Positions 42,918 to 52,184 of a DNA stretch of 64,000 nucleotides are shown in pieces; the first letter of the stretch is position 1; every line of letters starts with the position of its first letter. Both the position numbers and the translations under genes were made by a program. The stretch lies in NCBI GenBank assembly GCA_934486825.1, contig CAKSQF010000011.1, positions 1 to 64,000 on the forward strand. Reading direction: 5' to 3'. The stretch is from an uncultured Eubacteriales bacterium. GTDB lineage: Bacteria > Bacillota > Clostridia > Oscillospirales > CAG-272. A model generated the notes under the pieces. It did no database searches. It saw only the letters and a program-made list of their open reading frames with translations, and was not told where the DNA came from.

Positions 42918-43883
42918 ATGAAGAAAAATATTTGCTTCCTTTGTATTCTGATCGTGATCGCATTGCTCCTGCCCGGATGTTCGGCGGGTAAGACGGTAAT
43001 GAAGATCGGAAAGCTGAATGTCTCTTATGATATGCTGAGATATTTCACAAAGAACTATATGAACGGGTATGACGGAGTTAGCGAAGAAAGTTTCAGAACC
43101 GACGATGGACTTCGTAAAAAGCTTGATGATAATGTTCTTTCGTCTCTCAGGGAGCTTGCCGCATACGTAACGCTTGCCGATAAATACGGGGTGAAGCTCG
43201 ACAGAGACGATAAGAGTACGGTCGATGGCAAGATTGCCGATATGAAAGCCGAATACAGCGATACCAAGGCTTATAAAAAGGGACTGGAGGAAGCGTATGC
43301 TACCGAGGCGGTCATACGTCGGATATATGAAATACAGCTCCTTTGCGATAAGCTTTACGATCGCCTTACAGACGGAAGCGACGACGCGTTCAGGTCGGAT
43401 AACGAAACAATCGAAAAGGATATAGCCGACGGCAACTGGTTTTCGGCTGAATATATACTGATAACATATTCGTCGGAGGATAAGGAAAGCAGAAGAGAAT
43501 ACGCCGAAAAAATGCTTGAGGGCATGGATAAAAACAAGTCGCTCCGTGACCTGTATGATAAAAACAGTACCGTTTACGGGCTTGGAATATCATACGCCAG
43601 GATCGATGCGTTTACCTATACCCAGCAGAAGGAGTATTTCGAAAAAGCGGTCTGCGCACTTGAGGTCGGTCAGACAAGCGGGGTCACGGATACTGTTGAC
43701 GGCTTTCTGATAGTCCGCAGACTGGAACTGTCACAGGCGTATATCGAGGATAAATTCATATCCGTTTTCTGCGTCGGCTATCTTGAGAGAGAATTTTTCA
43801 ATCTCGTGGAGAAGACGGCGGGAGAGCTTGAAATCAGCTGTTCCAAGGGATATGAGAATATAAATTTCTGCGATATCGAATAA
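42918..43883 (+). CDS. Foldase/SurA-N-like lipoprotein of the Gld-type operon
   Basis: A 321-residue lipoprotein: signal peptide and lipobox LLPGC (Cys near 21), then VMKIGKLNVSYDMLRYFTKNY, the pattern that starts PrsA/SurA-like N domains, with helices to about 165. The C-terminal part resembles a degraded parvulin domain (WFSAEYILITYSS; TSGVTDTVDGFLIVRRLEL). It may assist folding or assembly of the ABC-linked envelope proteins. Last gene of the operon, 3 bases after the DUF4340 gene. Foldase activity is not proved by sequence. Confidence 0.72.
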   Translation: MKKNICFLCILIVIALLLPGCSAGKTVMKIGKLNVSYDMLRYFTKNYMNGYDGVSEESFRTDDGLRKKLDDNVLSSLRELAAYVTLADKYGVKLDRDDKSTVDGKIADMKAEYSDTKAYKKGLEEAYATEAVIRRIYEIQLLCDKLYDRLTDGSDDAFRSDNETIEKDIADGNWFSAEYILITYSSEDKESRREYAEKMLEGMDKNKSLRDLYDKNSTVYGLGISYARIDAFTYTQQKEYFEKAVCALEVGQTSGVTDTVDGFLIVRRLELSQAYIEDKFISVFCVGYLEREFFNLVEKTAGELEISCSKGYENINFCDIE

Positions 43884-43931
43884 TCCGAAAACAAAAAGCG
43901 AATATGCGGATGAAGTGTTTTCGGACTTTGG

Positions 43932-43960
43932 GTGCCGATCTTCTTTGAGAAGGTCGGCAC
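43932..43960 (+). other. Hairpin between the Gld-type operon and the ACT gene
   Basis: Arms GTGCCGA-t-CTTCT and AGAAG-g-TCGGCAC around a 3-base loop, 13 pairs with one mismatch, 28 bases before the ACT start codon. No T-run follows, so it is as likely a leader structure as a terminator. Confidence 0.5.
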
Positions 43961-43988
43961 GAATATAAAGAAAGGAATGGTCATAAGA

Positions 43989-44258
43989 ATGAAAGCAGTA
44001 ATTACCGTAACGGGCAAGGACGGCGTCGGTATAGTCGCAAAGACGAGTACAATGTGCGCGGAGTACGGAGTAAACATAGTTGATATATCCCAGAGCGTGC
44101 TCGGGGAGTATTTCGCGATGATAATGATTGCCGATATAAGCGGTATGACATTGCCGTTCAGCAGCTTCGTCGATAAGGCAAGAGACCTCGGAACTTCCTG
44201 CGGGCTTTCCATATCGGTGATGCACGAAGAAATCTTCAACACAATGCACCATATATGA
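43989..44258 (+). CDS. ACT-domain protein, UPF0237 type
   Basis: An 89-residue single ACT domain (MKAVITVTGKDGVGIVAKTSTMC), the type that binds amino acids or other small ligands in regulatory proteins. The ATG at 43989 is preferred (AAAGGA site 12 bases upstream) to a longer frame from 43932 that runs through the hairpin. It is encoded 13 bases before UPF0210, a pairing that is conserved in many Firmicutes. Function unproved. Confidence 0.9.
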   Translation: MKAVITVTGKDGVGIVAKTSTMCAEYGVNIVDISQSVLGEYFAMIMIADISGMTLPFSSFVDKARDLGTSCGLSISVMHEEIFNTMHHI

Positions 44259-44271
44259 GAGGCGACCGACA

Positions 44272-45636
44272 ATGCAAATGATAACAAGACAGGATATTCT
44301 TGAGACAATCAATATGATCCGTTCGGAAAATCTCGATATCCGGACTATAACAATGGGTATATCGCTGTTCGACTGCGTGTCGGACGATGTCGGGAGACTG
44401 TGCGATAATATTTACGATAAGATAACATCAAGGGCAGAGCATCTGGTGCAAACAGGTGAAGATATCGCAAAAATGTACGGGATACCGATTATAAATAAGC
44501 GTGTATCGATAACTCCCGTTTCGCTTATAGGCGGAAAAGCCTCACCGGATGAATATGTGAGAATCGCAAAAACACTTGACCGCGCCGCAAAGACGCTCGG
44601 TATAAACTTTATCGGAGGCTATACGGCGCTTGTGCAGAAGGGAATGTCGTCAAATGCGGCGGCGCTCCTCGATTCGGTGCCGCAGGCACTTGCCGAAACC
44701 GATTATCTTTGTTCATCGGTAAACGCCGCATCAACCAAAGCAGGCATCAATATGGATGCAATAATAAAATGCGGAGAGATAATAAAAAGAACCGCAGAGC
44801 TGACGTCGGATAATGATTGCCTCGGATGTGCGAAGTTCGTTGTTTTCGCAAATGCGCCCGAGGACAACCCGTTCATGGCGGGTGCGTTCAACGGAATGGG
44901 TGAGCCCGAAACGGTCATCAATGTGGGTGTGTCCGGTCCGGGTGTTGTTGCGTCGGCGATAAAGCGTGCGGGAGACTGCGATCTGTCCGAGCTTGCCGAA
45001 ACGGTAAAGCGGACGGCATTCAAGATAACAAGAGTCGGACAGCTCGTCGCAAGAGAAGCCGCTGACAGGCTCGGGGTGCCGTTCGGAATAGTCGATCTGT
45101 CGCTTGCACCGACTCCCGCAATCGGTGACAGCGTTGCGAGAGTGCTCGAAGAAATGGGACTTGAAAGATGCGGAGGCTGGGGGACAACGGCTTGTCTGGC
45201 ACTGCTCAACGATGCGGTGAAAAAGGGCGGAGTTATGGCGTCCTCTCATGTCGGCGGACTTTCGGGTGCGTTTATTCCGGTGTCCGAGGATGAGGGAATG
45301 ATATCCGCGGCATCCTGCGGCGCACTGACACTGAGTAAGCTTGAAGCGATGACCGCGGTCTGCTCTGTGGGACTTGATATGATCGCGGTTCCCGGGGATA
45401 TCCCGACAGACGTCATATGCGGAATAATCGCCGATGAGTTGTCAATAGGGGTTGTGAACACCAAGACCACGGCGGTAAGAATAATTCCCGCAATCGGCAA
45501 AAACGTCGGCGAAAATGTCAGCTTCGGCGGACTTCTCGGTGAGGCGCCGGTAATGGACGTTCTGAGATACAGCCCGTCCCGCTTTATACATCGCGGCGGT
45601 CGTATTCCCGCACCGATCCAGTCGCTTAAAAACTGA
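44272..45636 (+). CDS. UPF0210 (PFL family/DUF711) protein
   Basis: A 454-residue protein matching UPF0210: MITRQDILETINMIRSENLDIRTITMGISL opening (shown in part), FIGGYTALVQKG, the FGIVDLSLAPTPA-x-GDSVA stretch and the closing FIHRGGRIPAPIQSLKN. The family shares a fold theme with pyruvate formate-lyase-like proteins but no activity is established, and the glycyl-radical motif is not evident. Partner of the ACT protein upstream. A bidirectional terminator follows. Confidence 0.93.
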   Translation: MQMITRQDILETINMIRSENLDIRTITMGISLFDCVSDDVGRLCDNIYDKITSRAEHLVQTGEDIAKMYGIPIINKRVSITPVSLIGGKASPDEYVRIAKTLDRAAKTLGINFIGGYTALVQKGMSSNAAALLDSVPQALAETDYLCSSVNAASTKAGINMDAIIKCGEIIKRTAELTSDNDCLGCAKFVVFANAPEDNPFMAGAFNGMGEPETVINVGVSGPGVVASAIKRAGDCDLSELAETVKRTAFKITRVGQLVAREAADRLGVPFGIVDLSLAPTPAIGDSVARVLEEMGLERCGGWGTTACLALLNDAVKKGGVMASSHVGGLSGAFIPVSEDEGMISAASCGALTLSKLEAMTAVCSVGLDMIAVPGDIPTDVICGIIADELSIGVVNTKTTAVRIIPAIGKNVGENVSFGGLLGEAPVMDVLRYSPSRFIHRGGRIPAPIQSLKN

Positions 45637-45645
45637 AACAGAAAT

Positions 45646-45684
45646 AAAAAATCACGGAAGCAATTATTGCTTCCGTGATTTTTT
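45646..45684. terminator. Bidirectional terminator after UPF0210
   Basis: Stem AAAAATCACGGAAGCAA and its complement with a 3-base loop between two converging genes. Confidence 0.9.
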
Positions 45685-45690
45685 CGGTCG

Positions 45691-46650
45691 TTATCCGCGG
45701 GAACGCTTCAGTATGGCGGCAACGTCTGTTTTTTCAATTGTTACTCCCGGATAATAGGCGGCAACGATCGCTTCGGCACCGTATCCGTCAAGCGCGAGCG
45801 CAATCGCGCCCATGTGACTCATTCCGAGTCCGTTGCCCTCGCCGAGCGATCTGAACAGATATTCGTTTCCGGAGTGTTCAATGGTAAAATCTGTTGACGG
45901 TATTCCGAGCAGATCGGCAAAATCGGTGCCGCTGATCTCCTTTTCTCCGAGGCTGACCTTTGCCACGCGTCCGGCAGGCGTTCTGGCGGTTATCTCAACT
46001 GCGGTCGCGTCTGTTTCATATCGTCCTTTGACAAGCGCTTTCAGAATGTCTTCGGATATGCGTGTAAGCTCTTCGTGCTTTCCTTCGTAGCTTCTTACGG
46101 AACGCAGATACGGATAGTCCTTTCCGCAGACCGCCTCAGCGTTTTCGGTCAGCAGATATGATGATTTGTGCGTGAGCGTAAGCGCAACCGCTCCGTCATA
46201 GCAGATCGACAGCCCGATGACGGTTGAGACGGTTGACGATATTTTGCCGAAGAAAGCATCGGCAACGGCTTTGCCGTATTCGTCAGCCGCCTGCTCCGGA
46301 GAGAGATATCCGGTGCCGTCGTCGGCACTGTCGCAGAAATCGGCGGATTTGTCTGCGGCATGACTGCATCTTCCGCACAGATAAAGCAGCCTGCTTTCGA
46401 CGGCAAGGCAGATTGCACGCATAGCCTCGTCGGGATAGTCGATTGACGGATCGGTTATTGCCGCAACACAGCCGACAAGAAAATCGTCAAAGCTCATTTC
46501 ACTTATAGTGTCGGTCTTTGTAAAGTAAACATTTACGTTACGCCCCCGGGAATCGTTTTTGTCACATGATGACAGGATCATAGCCGGAAGCGCAAAAGCT
46601 AGCAGGAGGGCAAAAAGCGAACACAGGAATGTTGTCAGTCTCTTGTTCAA
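45691..46650 (-). CDS. SpoIID/LytB-domain protein (peptidoglycan lytic type)
   Basis: A 319-residue protein with an N-terminal membrane segment (about 8-28) and a SpoIID-like domain: FDDFLVGCVAA, YPDEAMRAICLAVESRLLYL, SYEGKHEELTRIS, GLGMSHMGAIALALDGYGAEAIVAAYYPGV-type closing. SpoIID cleaves peptidoglycan during spore engulfment; related proteins also act in vegetative cells. The TTG start at 46650 has an AAAGGAG site 8 bases upstream. The catalytic Glu and the role in sporulation were not verified. Confidence 0.9.
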   Translation of the reverse strand: MNKRLTTFLCSLFALLLAFALPAMILSSCDKNDSRGRNVNVYFTKTDTISEMSFDDFLVGCVAAITDPSIDYPDEAMRAICLAVESRLLYLCGRCSHAADKSADFCDSADDGTGYLSPEQAADEYGKAVADAFFGKISSTVSTVIGLSICYDGAVALTLTHKSSYLLTENAEAVCGKDYPYLRSVRSYEGKHEELTRISEDILKALVKGRYETDATAVEITARTPAGRVAKVSLGEKEISGTDFADLLGIPSTDFTIEHSGNEYLFRSLGEGNGLGMSHMGAIALALDGYGAEAIVAAYYPGVTIEKTDVAAILKRSRG

Positions 46651-46730
46651 TACGGGCACTCCTTTCGGTTTTGCAGTATAATATCATTATGCCAAAAAAA
46701 CGACTTTTATGCAAAAAAGCAAAATATCGA

Positions 46731-46759
46731 TTGACATTGAATAAAAAATAGTTTATAAT
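46731..46759 (+). promoter_or_regulatory. Promoter of the aldose 1-epimerase gene
   Basis: TTGACA (46731-46736), 17-base spacer, TATAAT (46754-46759): consensus in both boxes. Confidence 0.85.
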
Positions 46760-46808
46760 AATCACGGCATGTAATTAATCGGTTTGTGACCGGTGAATGG
46801 AGGATAAT

Positions 46809-47873
46809 ATGACAAAAGCAAGCGTAAAAGAATTTGTGTTCGGTGTTATGCCGGATAAAACCATCGTAAAAGGCTTTGAACTTTCGGCGGGAGATCTTGC
46901 CGTTACCGTGACTGCATACGGCGCCCGTATACAGAAGGCGATATTTGACGGAAGCTCGGTGATCTGCGGATTTGACAGCCTTGAGGCTCAGATGAAGGAT
47001 ACGACCTACCAGGGTTCGACCGTGGGCAGATACGCAAACCGTATTTCGGACGGCAAATTCGTTCTGAACGGCAAGGAGTATACGCTTGCGTGCAACGAAG
47101 AGTCACGCGGAGAGCATCTGCACGGCGGATATGTCGGATTTTCCGCACATGTGTGGGAAATTGCGGGAACAGACGTGACAGCGGATTCGGCATCGGTTAC
47201 GCTGAAGCTGGATGCGGCTGACGGAGAAGAGGGCTATCCCGGCGCACTTACCGTTTATGTCCGCTTTACCGTTTCGGACAATTCGATAAGGCTTGATTAT
47301 AAGGCGGTCAGCGACAAGGATACGATTATCAATATGACCAACCACAGCTATTTCAACCTGTCGGGAATCGGAAACGGCAGTATTCTCGATCATAAGCTTA
47401 CATTGAACTGTGATAAGTATGTCCCGGTAAACGACAGACTTATACCTTACGGAACGCTTGCAGATGTAACGGGAACACCTTTCGACTTCCGCATGGGCAA
47501 AGAGATCGGACAGGATATAAATAAGGAAGATGAACAGCTTGCGATCGCAGGCGGATACGATCACTGCTTTGTACGTGAAAACGGTACCGAAAAAGCAGAA
47601 CCGGAATGGCTCGGAAGCATCGAATCACCGATCAGCGGCATAAAGATGGATATACTTACGACAGAGGGCGGTATGCAGATGTATACCGGTAACTATCTTA
47701 CCGACGACAATCCCTTCTTCGGTACAATAAAGCAGACGAAGAACGGCGCCGTCGCGCTTGAATGTAACCGTATGCCCGATTCGCCCAATCAGAAGAATTT
47801 CCCGTCTCCCGTATTGCGCGCAGGTGACGAATACAGACAGATTACTGTTTATAAGTTTTCAAAGAAAGCGTAA
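46809..47873 (+). CDS. Aldose 1-epimerase (galactose mutarotase)
   Basis: A 354-residue beta-sandwich enzyme interconverting alpha and beta anomers of hexoses. Visible: FGVMPDKT, GSTVGRYANRI, the catalytic His in MTNHSYFNLSG, YDHCFV and the catalytic Glu in VALECNRMPDSPNQ. The start at 46809 is set by a GGAGG site 5 bases upstream; the ATG at 46797 overlaps that site. Monocistronic, between promoter and terminator. Confidence 0.95.
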   Translation: MTKASVKEFVFGVMPDKTIVKGFELSAGDLAVTVTAYGARIQKAIFDGSSVICGFDSLEAQMKDTTYQGSTVGRYANRISDGKFVLNGKEYTLACNEESRGEHLHGGYVGFSAHVWEIAGTDVTADSASVTLKLDAADGEEGYPGALTVYVRFTVSDNSIRLDYKAVSDKDTIINMTNHSYFNLSGIGNGSILDHKLTLNCDKYVPVNDRLIPYGTLADVTGTPFDFRMGKEIGQDINKEDEQLAIAGGYDHCFVRENGTEKAEPEWLGSIESPISGIKMDILTTEGGMQMYTGNYLTDDNPFFGTIKQTKNGAVALECNRMPDSPNQKNFPSPVLRAGDEYRQITVYKFSKKA

Positions 47874-47876
47874 TTT

Positions 47877-47918
47877 TTATACGGATTGACGCGGTACCGC
47901 GTCAATCCGTATTTTTTT
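47877..47918 (+). terminator. Terminator of the epimerase gene
   Basis: Stem ATACGGATTGACGCG / CGCGTCAATCCGTAT with a 4-base loop (GTAC) and a seven-T run. Confidence 0.92.
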
Positions 47919-47997
47919 CATGTTTATTTTTGGAAATCATCATATAACCGTCACATTCGGTGTGTATAATCGGAGCATAGACAGAGGAGGAATGATT

Positions 47998-49431
47998 ATG
48001 AGCTCTGAATTTGAAAAGAATGAAAACAATATCGAAAACGAAAATAATGAGTTCGCCGTGCAGAACGGAGAACCGAACATCGGTAAAACAGACCCGGAGA
48101 ACCACGACGTGAGTAATGACAGACCCGAGTATGAATACGGGTTTGACAGCAGAAGCGGGACATATTCATACAGCGGCTCGAATGCGGGCAGTGAATCGAA
48201 GAAGAAAAAATCGGGTAAAGGACGCGGTGCGCTTGTTGCCGCACTTTGTATCTGCCTTGTACTCTCCTGCGGTCTCGGAGGGGTGGCTGGATTTCTCGCC
48301 GCATCTTTCGCAAAGAATATAGGTGTCGGCGGGTCGTCGGGAGGCGAAACTCCGACGCCGAGCGCAACCGTCGAAAAATATACGACAATAATCGAAAATA
48401 CCGCAACCAATCAGGAAACCGCGGTGTCAAAGGCAGCGGCGGCGGCACATCCCTCGGTTGTGATAATCAACGTGTATGCAAGCGAAGAATACGAGAAGGT
48501 CGGTCAGCCCTCCGGTTCGGGCTCGGGTGTCATCTGGACGGCGGACGGATATATCGTAACCTGTAATCATGTTGTTGAAAACGCAAATCTGATAAAGATC
48601 ACACTCTCCGACGGAAGCGTTTATTCCGCCGATGTCGTCGGTACCGATTCCAAGACCGATATAGCGGTACTCAGGATAACTCCCGCCGCAGGAACCACTC
48701 TCACTCCCGCGGTCATCAGGGCAAGCGACCTTGTGCTTGCCGAAACCGTAATTGCAATAGGCAATCCGCTCGGTGTTCTCGGCGGTACGGTGACCACCGG
48801 TATTCTGTCTGCACTTGAAAGGACGATAACCGTCGAAGGACAGTCGATGACTCTCCTGCAAACCGATGCCGCAATCAATTCGGGTAATTCCGGCGGCGGT
48901 CTGTTCGATATAAACGGCTCGCTTATCGGCATTGTCAACGCAAAATCGGTCGGTACAAACGTCGAGGGAATCGGTTTTGCAATACCGATCACTACCGTAA
49001 AGGAGATTGCCAATGAGCTGATAAGCAAGGGCTATGTCACCGGACGCCCGTTGCTCGGAGTGTCGGTTGTAAATGTAACGAGTGAAAATTACAGCTATAT
49101 TTTCAGTGCGGGATATTACCCCGAGCTTGAGAAGTACGCAACCAAGACGGTACGCGACGGATGGGGAATGACCAGAAAAACAGTTGTTCCGGGCGTTTAC
49201 GTCGTCGATTGCTCACTGGTTTCGGGCTATGAGTCGGGCTCCGATTCGCTGATGTACGGAGATAAGCTGCTTTACGTCGGCGAGACAGAGGTCTCGGGTC
49301 TTACCGATGTCAAAAGCGCACTGTCCGATTATAAAGCGGGCGAAACGATATCGGTGACCGTGCTGCGTAATCAGACCACTACGATCATAGTAAAGATAAT
49401 TCTCGGTCAGGCAGGCGAAAAGAAAAACTGA
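47998..49431 (+). CDS. HtrA/DegP-type membrane-anchored serine protease with PDZ domain
   Basis: A 478-residue envelope protease: acidic cytoplasmic N terminus of about 75 residues, membrane segment (about 78-103), then a trypsin-like domain with catalytic triad H191 (VTCNHVV), D221 (KTDIAVLR) and S298 (NSGNSGGGLF), and a C-terminal PDZ-like domain (about 345-470, PLLGVSVVNVT). It degrades misfolded secreted proteins. The start is the ATG at 47998, 7 bases after GGAGG. The two-component system encoded just after it may be the regulator of this or other envelope genes, since such pairing is common. Confidence 0.95.
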   Translation: MSSEFEKNENNIENENNEFAVQNGEPNIGKTDPENHDVSNDRPEYEYGFDSRSGTYSYSGSNAGSESKKKKSGKGRGALVAALCICLVLSCGLGGVAGFLAASFAKNIGVGGSSGGETPTPSATVEKYTTIIENTATNQETAVSKAAAAAHPSVVIINVYASEEYEKVGQPSGSGSGVIWTADGYIVTCNHVVENANLIKITLSDGSVYSADVVGTDSKTDIAVLRITPAAGTTLTPAVIRASDLVLAETVIAIGNPLGVLGGTVTTGILSALERTITVEGQSMTLLQTDAAINSGNSGGGLFDINGSLIGIVNAKSVGTNVEGIGFAIPITTVKEIANELISKGYVTGRPLLGVSVVNVTSENYSYIFSAGYYPELEKYATKTVRDGWGMTRKTVVPGVYVVDCSLVSGYESGSDSLMYGDKLLYVGETEVSGLTDVKSALSDYKAGETISVTVLRNQTTTIIVKIILGQAGEKKN

Positions 49432-49479
49432 TTTATTCGGGGACGTCGGGAAGACCGCCGTCCCCACGGAGGCATTTTT

Positions 49480-50181
49480 ATGAAGCATATTCTGATAGTT
49501 GACGATGAAGAAAAGATACGCTCTCTTATACGCAAATATGCCGAGTTTGAAGGCTATGCGGTTGATGAGGCGTCAAACGGACTTGATGCATTAGAGCTTT
49601 TCGGTAAAAACCGCTACGATCTTGTGGTTATGGATATAATGATGCCAGGGCTGGACGGGCTGTCCGCAAGTAAAGAAATACGGAAAAAATCGGACGTTCC
49701 GATAATAATGCTTTCGGCGCGCGGTGAGGAATATGACCGTATCGGCGGATTTCAGCTCGGCGTCGATGATTATGTGGTCAAGCCGTTCTCGCCGAAGGAG
49801 CTGATGCTCCGCATTGAGGCGATACTCAAGAGAACATCCGCCCGTGCGGAGGACAAAGACGCGGCTGATAATACCGAAGGAAGAGATGTGTTCAGACTGG
49901 AGGGACTTGAGGTCGATTTTACCGCACGCGTTGTGAAGATCGACGGAAAGCCCGCGGATATGTCGCCGAAGGAATACGAACTGCTCTTCTATCTTGTGCG
50001 TAACAGAAACATAGCGCTTTCGCGTGAAAAGCTGATCTGCGAGGTCTGGGGTTATGATTTCTTCGGCGATGACCGCACGCTTGATACTCATATCAAACTG
50101 CTCAGACATTCGCTCGGACCGTACAGTAAATTTATCGTGACGCTCAGGGGGGTAGGATATCGGTTTGAGAGCAGTAAGTAA
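49480..50181 (+). CDS. OmpR/PhoB-family response regulator
   Basis: A 233-residue two-domain regulator: receiver with DDEE near the N terminus, the phosphoacceptor Asp in VVMDIMMPG, and the LSARGEE and VKPFSPKEL switch residues, then a winged-helix DNA-binding domain (about 135-230, DRTLDTHIKLLR). It overlaps the histidine kinase gene by 17 bases, the usual paired arrangement. Confidence 0.96.
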   Translation: MKHILIVDDEEKIRSLIRKYAEFEGYAVDEASNGLDALELFGKNRYDLVVMDIMMPGLDGLSASKEIRKKSDVPIIMLSARGEEYDRIGGFQLGVDDYVVKPFSPKELMLRIEAILKRTSARAEDKDAADNTEGRDVFRLEGLEVDFTARVVKIDGKPADMSPKEYELLFYLVRNRNIALSREKLICEVWGYDFFGDDRTLDTHIKLLRHSLGPYSKFIVTLRGVGYRFESSK

Positions 50182-51673
50182 GGAAAACGGCGCAAAATCG
50201 AAGATATTCTTCTGTTTTGTTGTTTTTACGGCGGTCACGCTTGTCCTTCTTGTTGTACTTCAGGTCTTTTTCCTGAAATATATTTATCGCTCCATAAAAA
50301 TCGGAGAGATGCGGGAGGCGGCAAACGAAGTCGCCTCCGCGTATAATGAGGACCGCTTTTATTCGGTTGCGGATAAAGCTTCCGATAAATACGGAGTGTG
50401 TATGCAGCTGTTCGATCCGACAAGTGGGGACAGAAAAAGGCTGTCGGCAGCCGTAACGGCAGGATGTATGCTTTACGATCTTTCGGGTAACGATTGTATG
50501 ACGATCTACATGAAGGTTTCCGGATCGGGTAAGAAGCTGTCGGTTTTTGATCTGAGTGTTACTCCCGAACGTCCGGGCTTCAGAGACGGTCAGCGTATGC
50601 AAAATGCGGAAATTTCCGATTTTTCACTGTTTTCGGGCAGTGAACAGGGAAATGTCGTGCTTGCACGACTGATTGAAACCGAGAACGGTGATAATGTCTT
50701 GCTGATGGTCAATGCATACCTCACGCCGGTGAGCACTGTTACCGGTACAATAGGGGTGATAATTGCGGTAATCTCGGTGATACTTGTTGTTCTTGCCGCC
50801 GTTATGGCAGGCTATCTGTCGGGAAATATCGCAAAACCTCTCATCAGAATGAACAATCGTGCAAAATTGCTCGGCGAGGGTAATTATGATGTGCGTTTTG
50901 ACGAAAACGCCGGGTATCGGGAGGCGGACGAGCTTGCATCAACTCTGAACAGGGCAGCCGCCGAGCTTTCCAAGGTCGAAGAACTGCGCAGGGAGCTTAT
51001 AGCGAATCTGTCACATGATCTGCGCACACCGCTTACTCTGATTTCCGGTTACAGCGAGATCATGAGGGATATTCCCGGTGAGGTCACACCCGAAAATCTC
51101 CAGACAATAATCGACGAGGTCGGAAGGCTCAGCTCGCTTGTGAACGATATGCTTGAGGTGTCAAAGATACAGAGCGGAAATGTAACGCCGCATCCGGAGG
51201 ATATCGATCTTTCGGAGGAGCTTGACAGGATTCTTCAGACCTATAAGACGCTTGCCGGCAGAATGGGGTATGAAATAATCCTCGAAAAGACCGGCGACGG
51301 GCACGTGTGCGCCGACCGTTCACTGATTGTACGCGCCGTAATGAACCTTATAAACAACGCGATGACATACACCGGAGAGGACAAAAAGGTGATCGTGCGG
51401 ATGACAGGCAGGGAAAGCGCGGTCAGAGTGGAGGTTTCGGACAGCGGTGCGGGGATTCCGCCGGAGAAGCTGAATCTGATATGGGATCGATACTATAAGG
51501 TCGATTCGGAGCATAAGCGTGCACAGCAGGGCAGCGGACTCGGACTGTCGATAGTAAAATCCGCGCTCGGAATGCATGGCGGAAAGTACGGCGTGCGGAG
51601 CAGAGAAGGGAGCGGAACGACATTCTGGATAGAACTTCCGCGTGACTTCGGCTCGGCAATAACAGACAAATAA
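50165..51673 (+). CDS. Membrane sensor histidine kinase
   Basis: A 502-residue kinase: membrane segment (about 13-35), an extracellular sensor of about 160 residues, second membrane segment (about 196-220), HAMP domain, HisKA with the phosphorylated His in LSHDLRTPLTL, and HATPase_c with N-box NLINNAMTY, DSGAGIP and GSGLGLSIVK. The start is a TTG at 50165 inside the regulator gene. It transfers phosphate to the response regulator encoded just upstream. The stimulus is unknown; neighbours suggest envelope stress. Confidence 0.95.
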   Translation: MRAVSKENGAKSKIFFCFVVFTAVTLVLLVVLQVFFLKYIYRSIKIGEMREAANEVASAYNEDRFYSVADKASDKYGVCMQLFDPTSGDRKRLSAAVTAGCMLYDLSGNDCMTIYMKVSGSGKKLSVFDLSVTPERPGFRDGQRMQNAEISDFSLFSGSEQGNVVLARLIETENGDNVLLMVNAYLTPVSTVTGTIGVIIAVISVILVVLAAVMAGYLSGNIAKPLIRMNNRAKLLGEGNYDVRFDENAGYREADELASTLNRAAAELSKVEELRRELIANLSHDLRTPLTLISGYSEIMRDIPGEVTPENLQTIIDEVGRLSSLVNDMLEVSKIQSGNVTPHPEDIDLSEELDRILQTYKTLAGRMGYEIILEKTGDGHVCADRSLIVRAVMNLINNAMTYTGEDKKVIVRMTGRESAVRVEVSDSGAGIPPEKLNLIWDRYYKVDSEHKRAQQGSGLGLSIVKSALGMHGGKYGVRSREGSGTTFWIELPRDFGSAITDK

Positions 51674-51675
51674 GC

Positions 51676-51709
51676 AAAACCGCTTCTGCCGACGCAGAAG
51701 CGGTTTTTC
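51676..51709. terminator. Bidirectional terminator between kinase and PPTase genes
   Basis: Stem ACCGCTTCTGC / GCAGAAGCGGT with a 4-base loop and T-runs in both directions, between converging genes; it touches the PPTase stop codon. Confidence 0.88.
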
Positions 51710-52184
51710 AGTCGATGTATAAAATATCAATGCCGTCGCAGTCGCAATCGGTACAGACAGTAACAATCGTATTGTTGAATTCGGTGTGAAAGAAGCGGTG
51801 CGGAAGGTCGGGAAGTGTTATCGGTATGCCGCAGGAGAGCCATTTGCCGTAGCTTTCGTATTCGGTCCACAGCCTGATGCGCTCTTTCGGGTCGGATGGA
51901 ATATCCTGCCCGAGATATCTGCGCATGAGTCGGTCGGATATCGGCTTTATGCATTGGATGTCCACCCCTATCTCGCAATCTCCGACGGCAACCGCAACAG
52001 CGCCGCACGTGTGTGAAATATTGAAGCGCAGTGTGCAGTCATCGGTGTACGGCTTCCCATGTGTCCCTTTTTTTATTTCCCCGCGTATGCCTGCAATTCT
52101 GAGAATATCGATGGCAATTTCAGATTGCTCGGTGTGGGTCAGGTTACCTGCCGTTCTTTTCAGAAACAGTTTTGCTCTTGCCAT
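51708..52184 (-). CDS. 4'-phosphopantetheinyl transferase-like (Sfp family)
   Basis: A 158-residue protein with the Sfp-type core: KPYTDDCTLRFNISHT, the metal motif GVDIQ (GCEIGVDIQ region) and WTEYESYGKW in place of the usual WTxKEAxxK. The family attaches 4'-phosphopantetheine from CoA to carrier proteins. It lacks part of the C-terminal half of full-length Sfp (about 220 residues). It overlaps the RnfD-like gene by 41 bases. Carrier partner unknown; the changed Lys region should be checked before assuming activity. Confidence 0.78.
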   Translation of the reverse strand: MARAKLFLKRTAGNLTHTEQSEIAIDILRIAGIRGEIKKGTHGKPYTDDCTLRFNISHTCGAVAVAVGDCEIGVDIQCIKPISDRLMRRYLGQDIPSDPKERIRLWTEYESYGKWLSCGIPITLPDLPHRFFHTEFNNTIVTVCTDCDCDGIDILYID

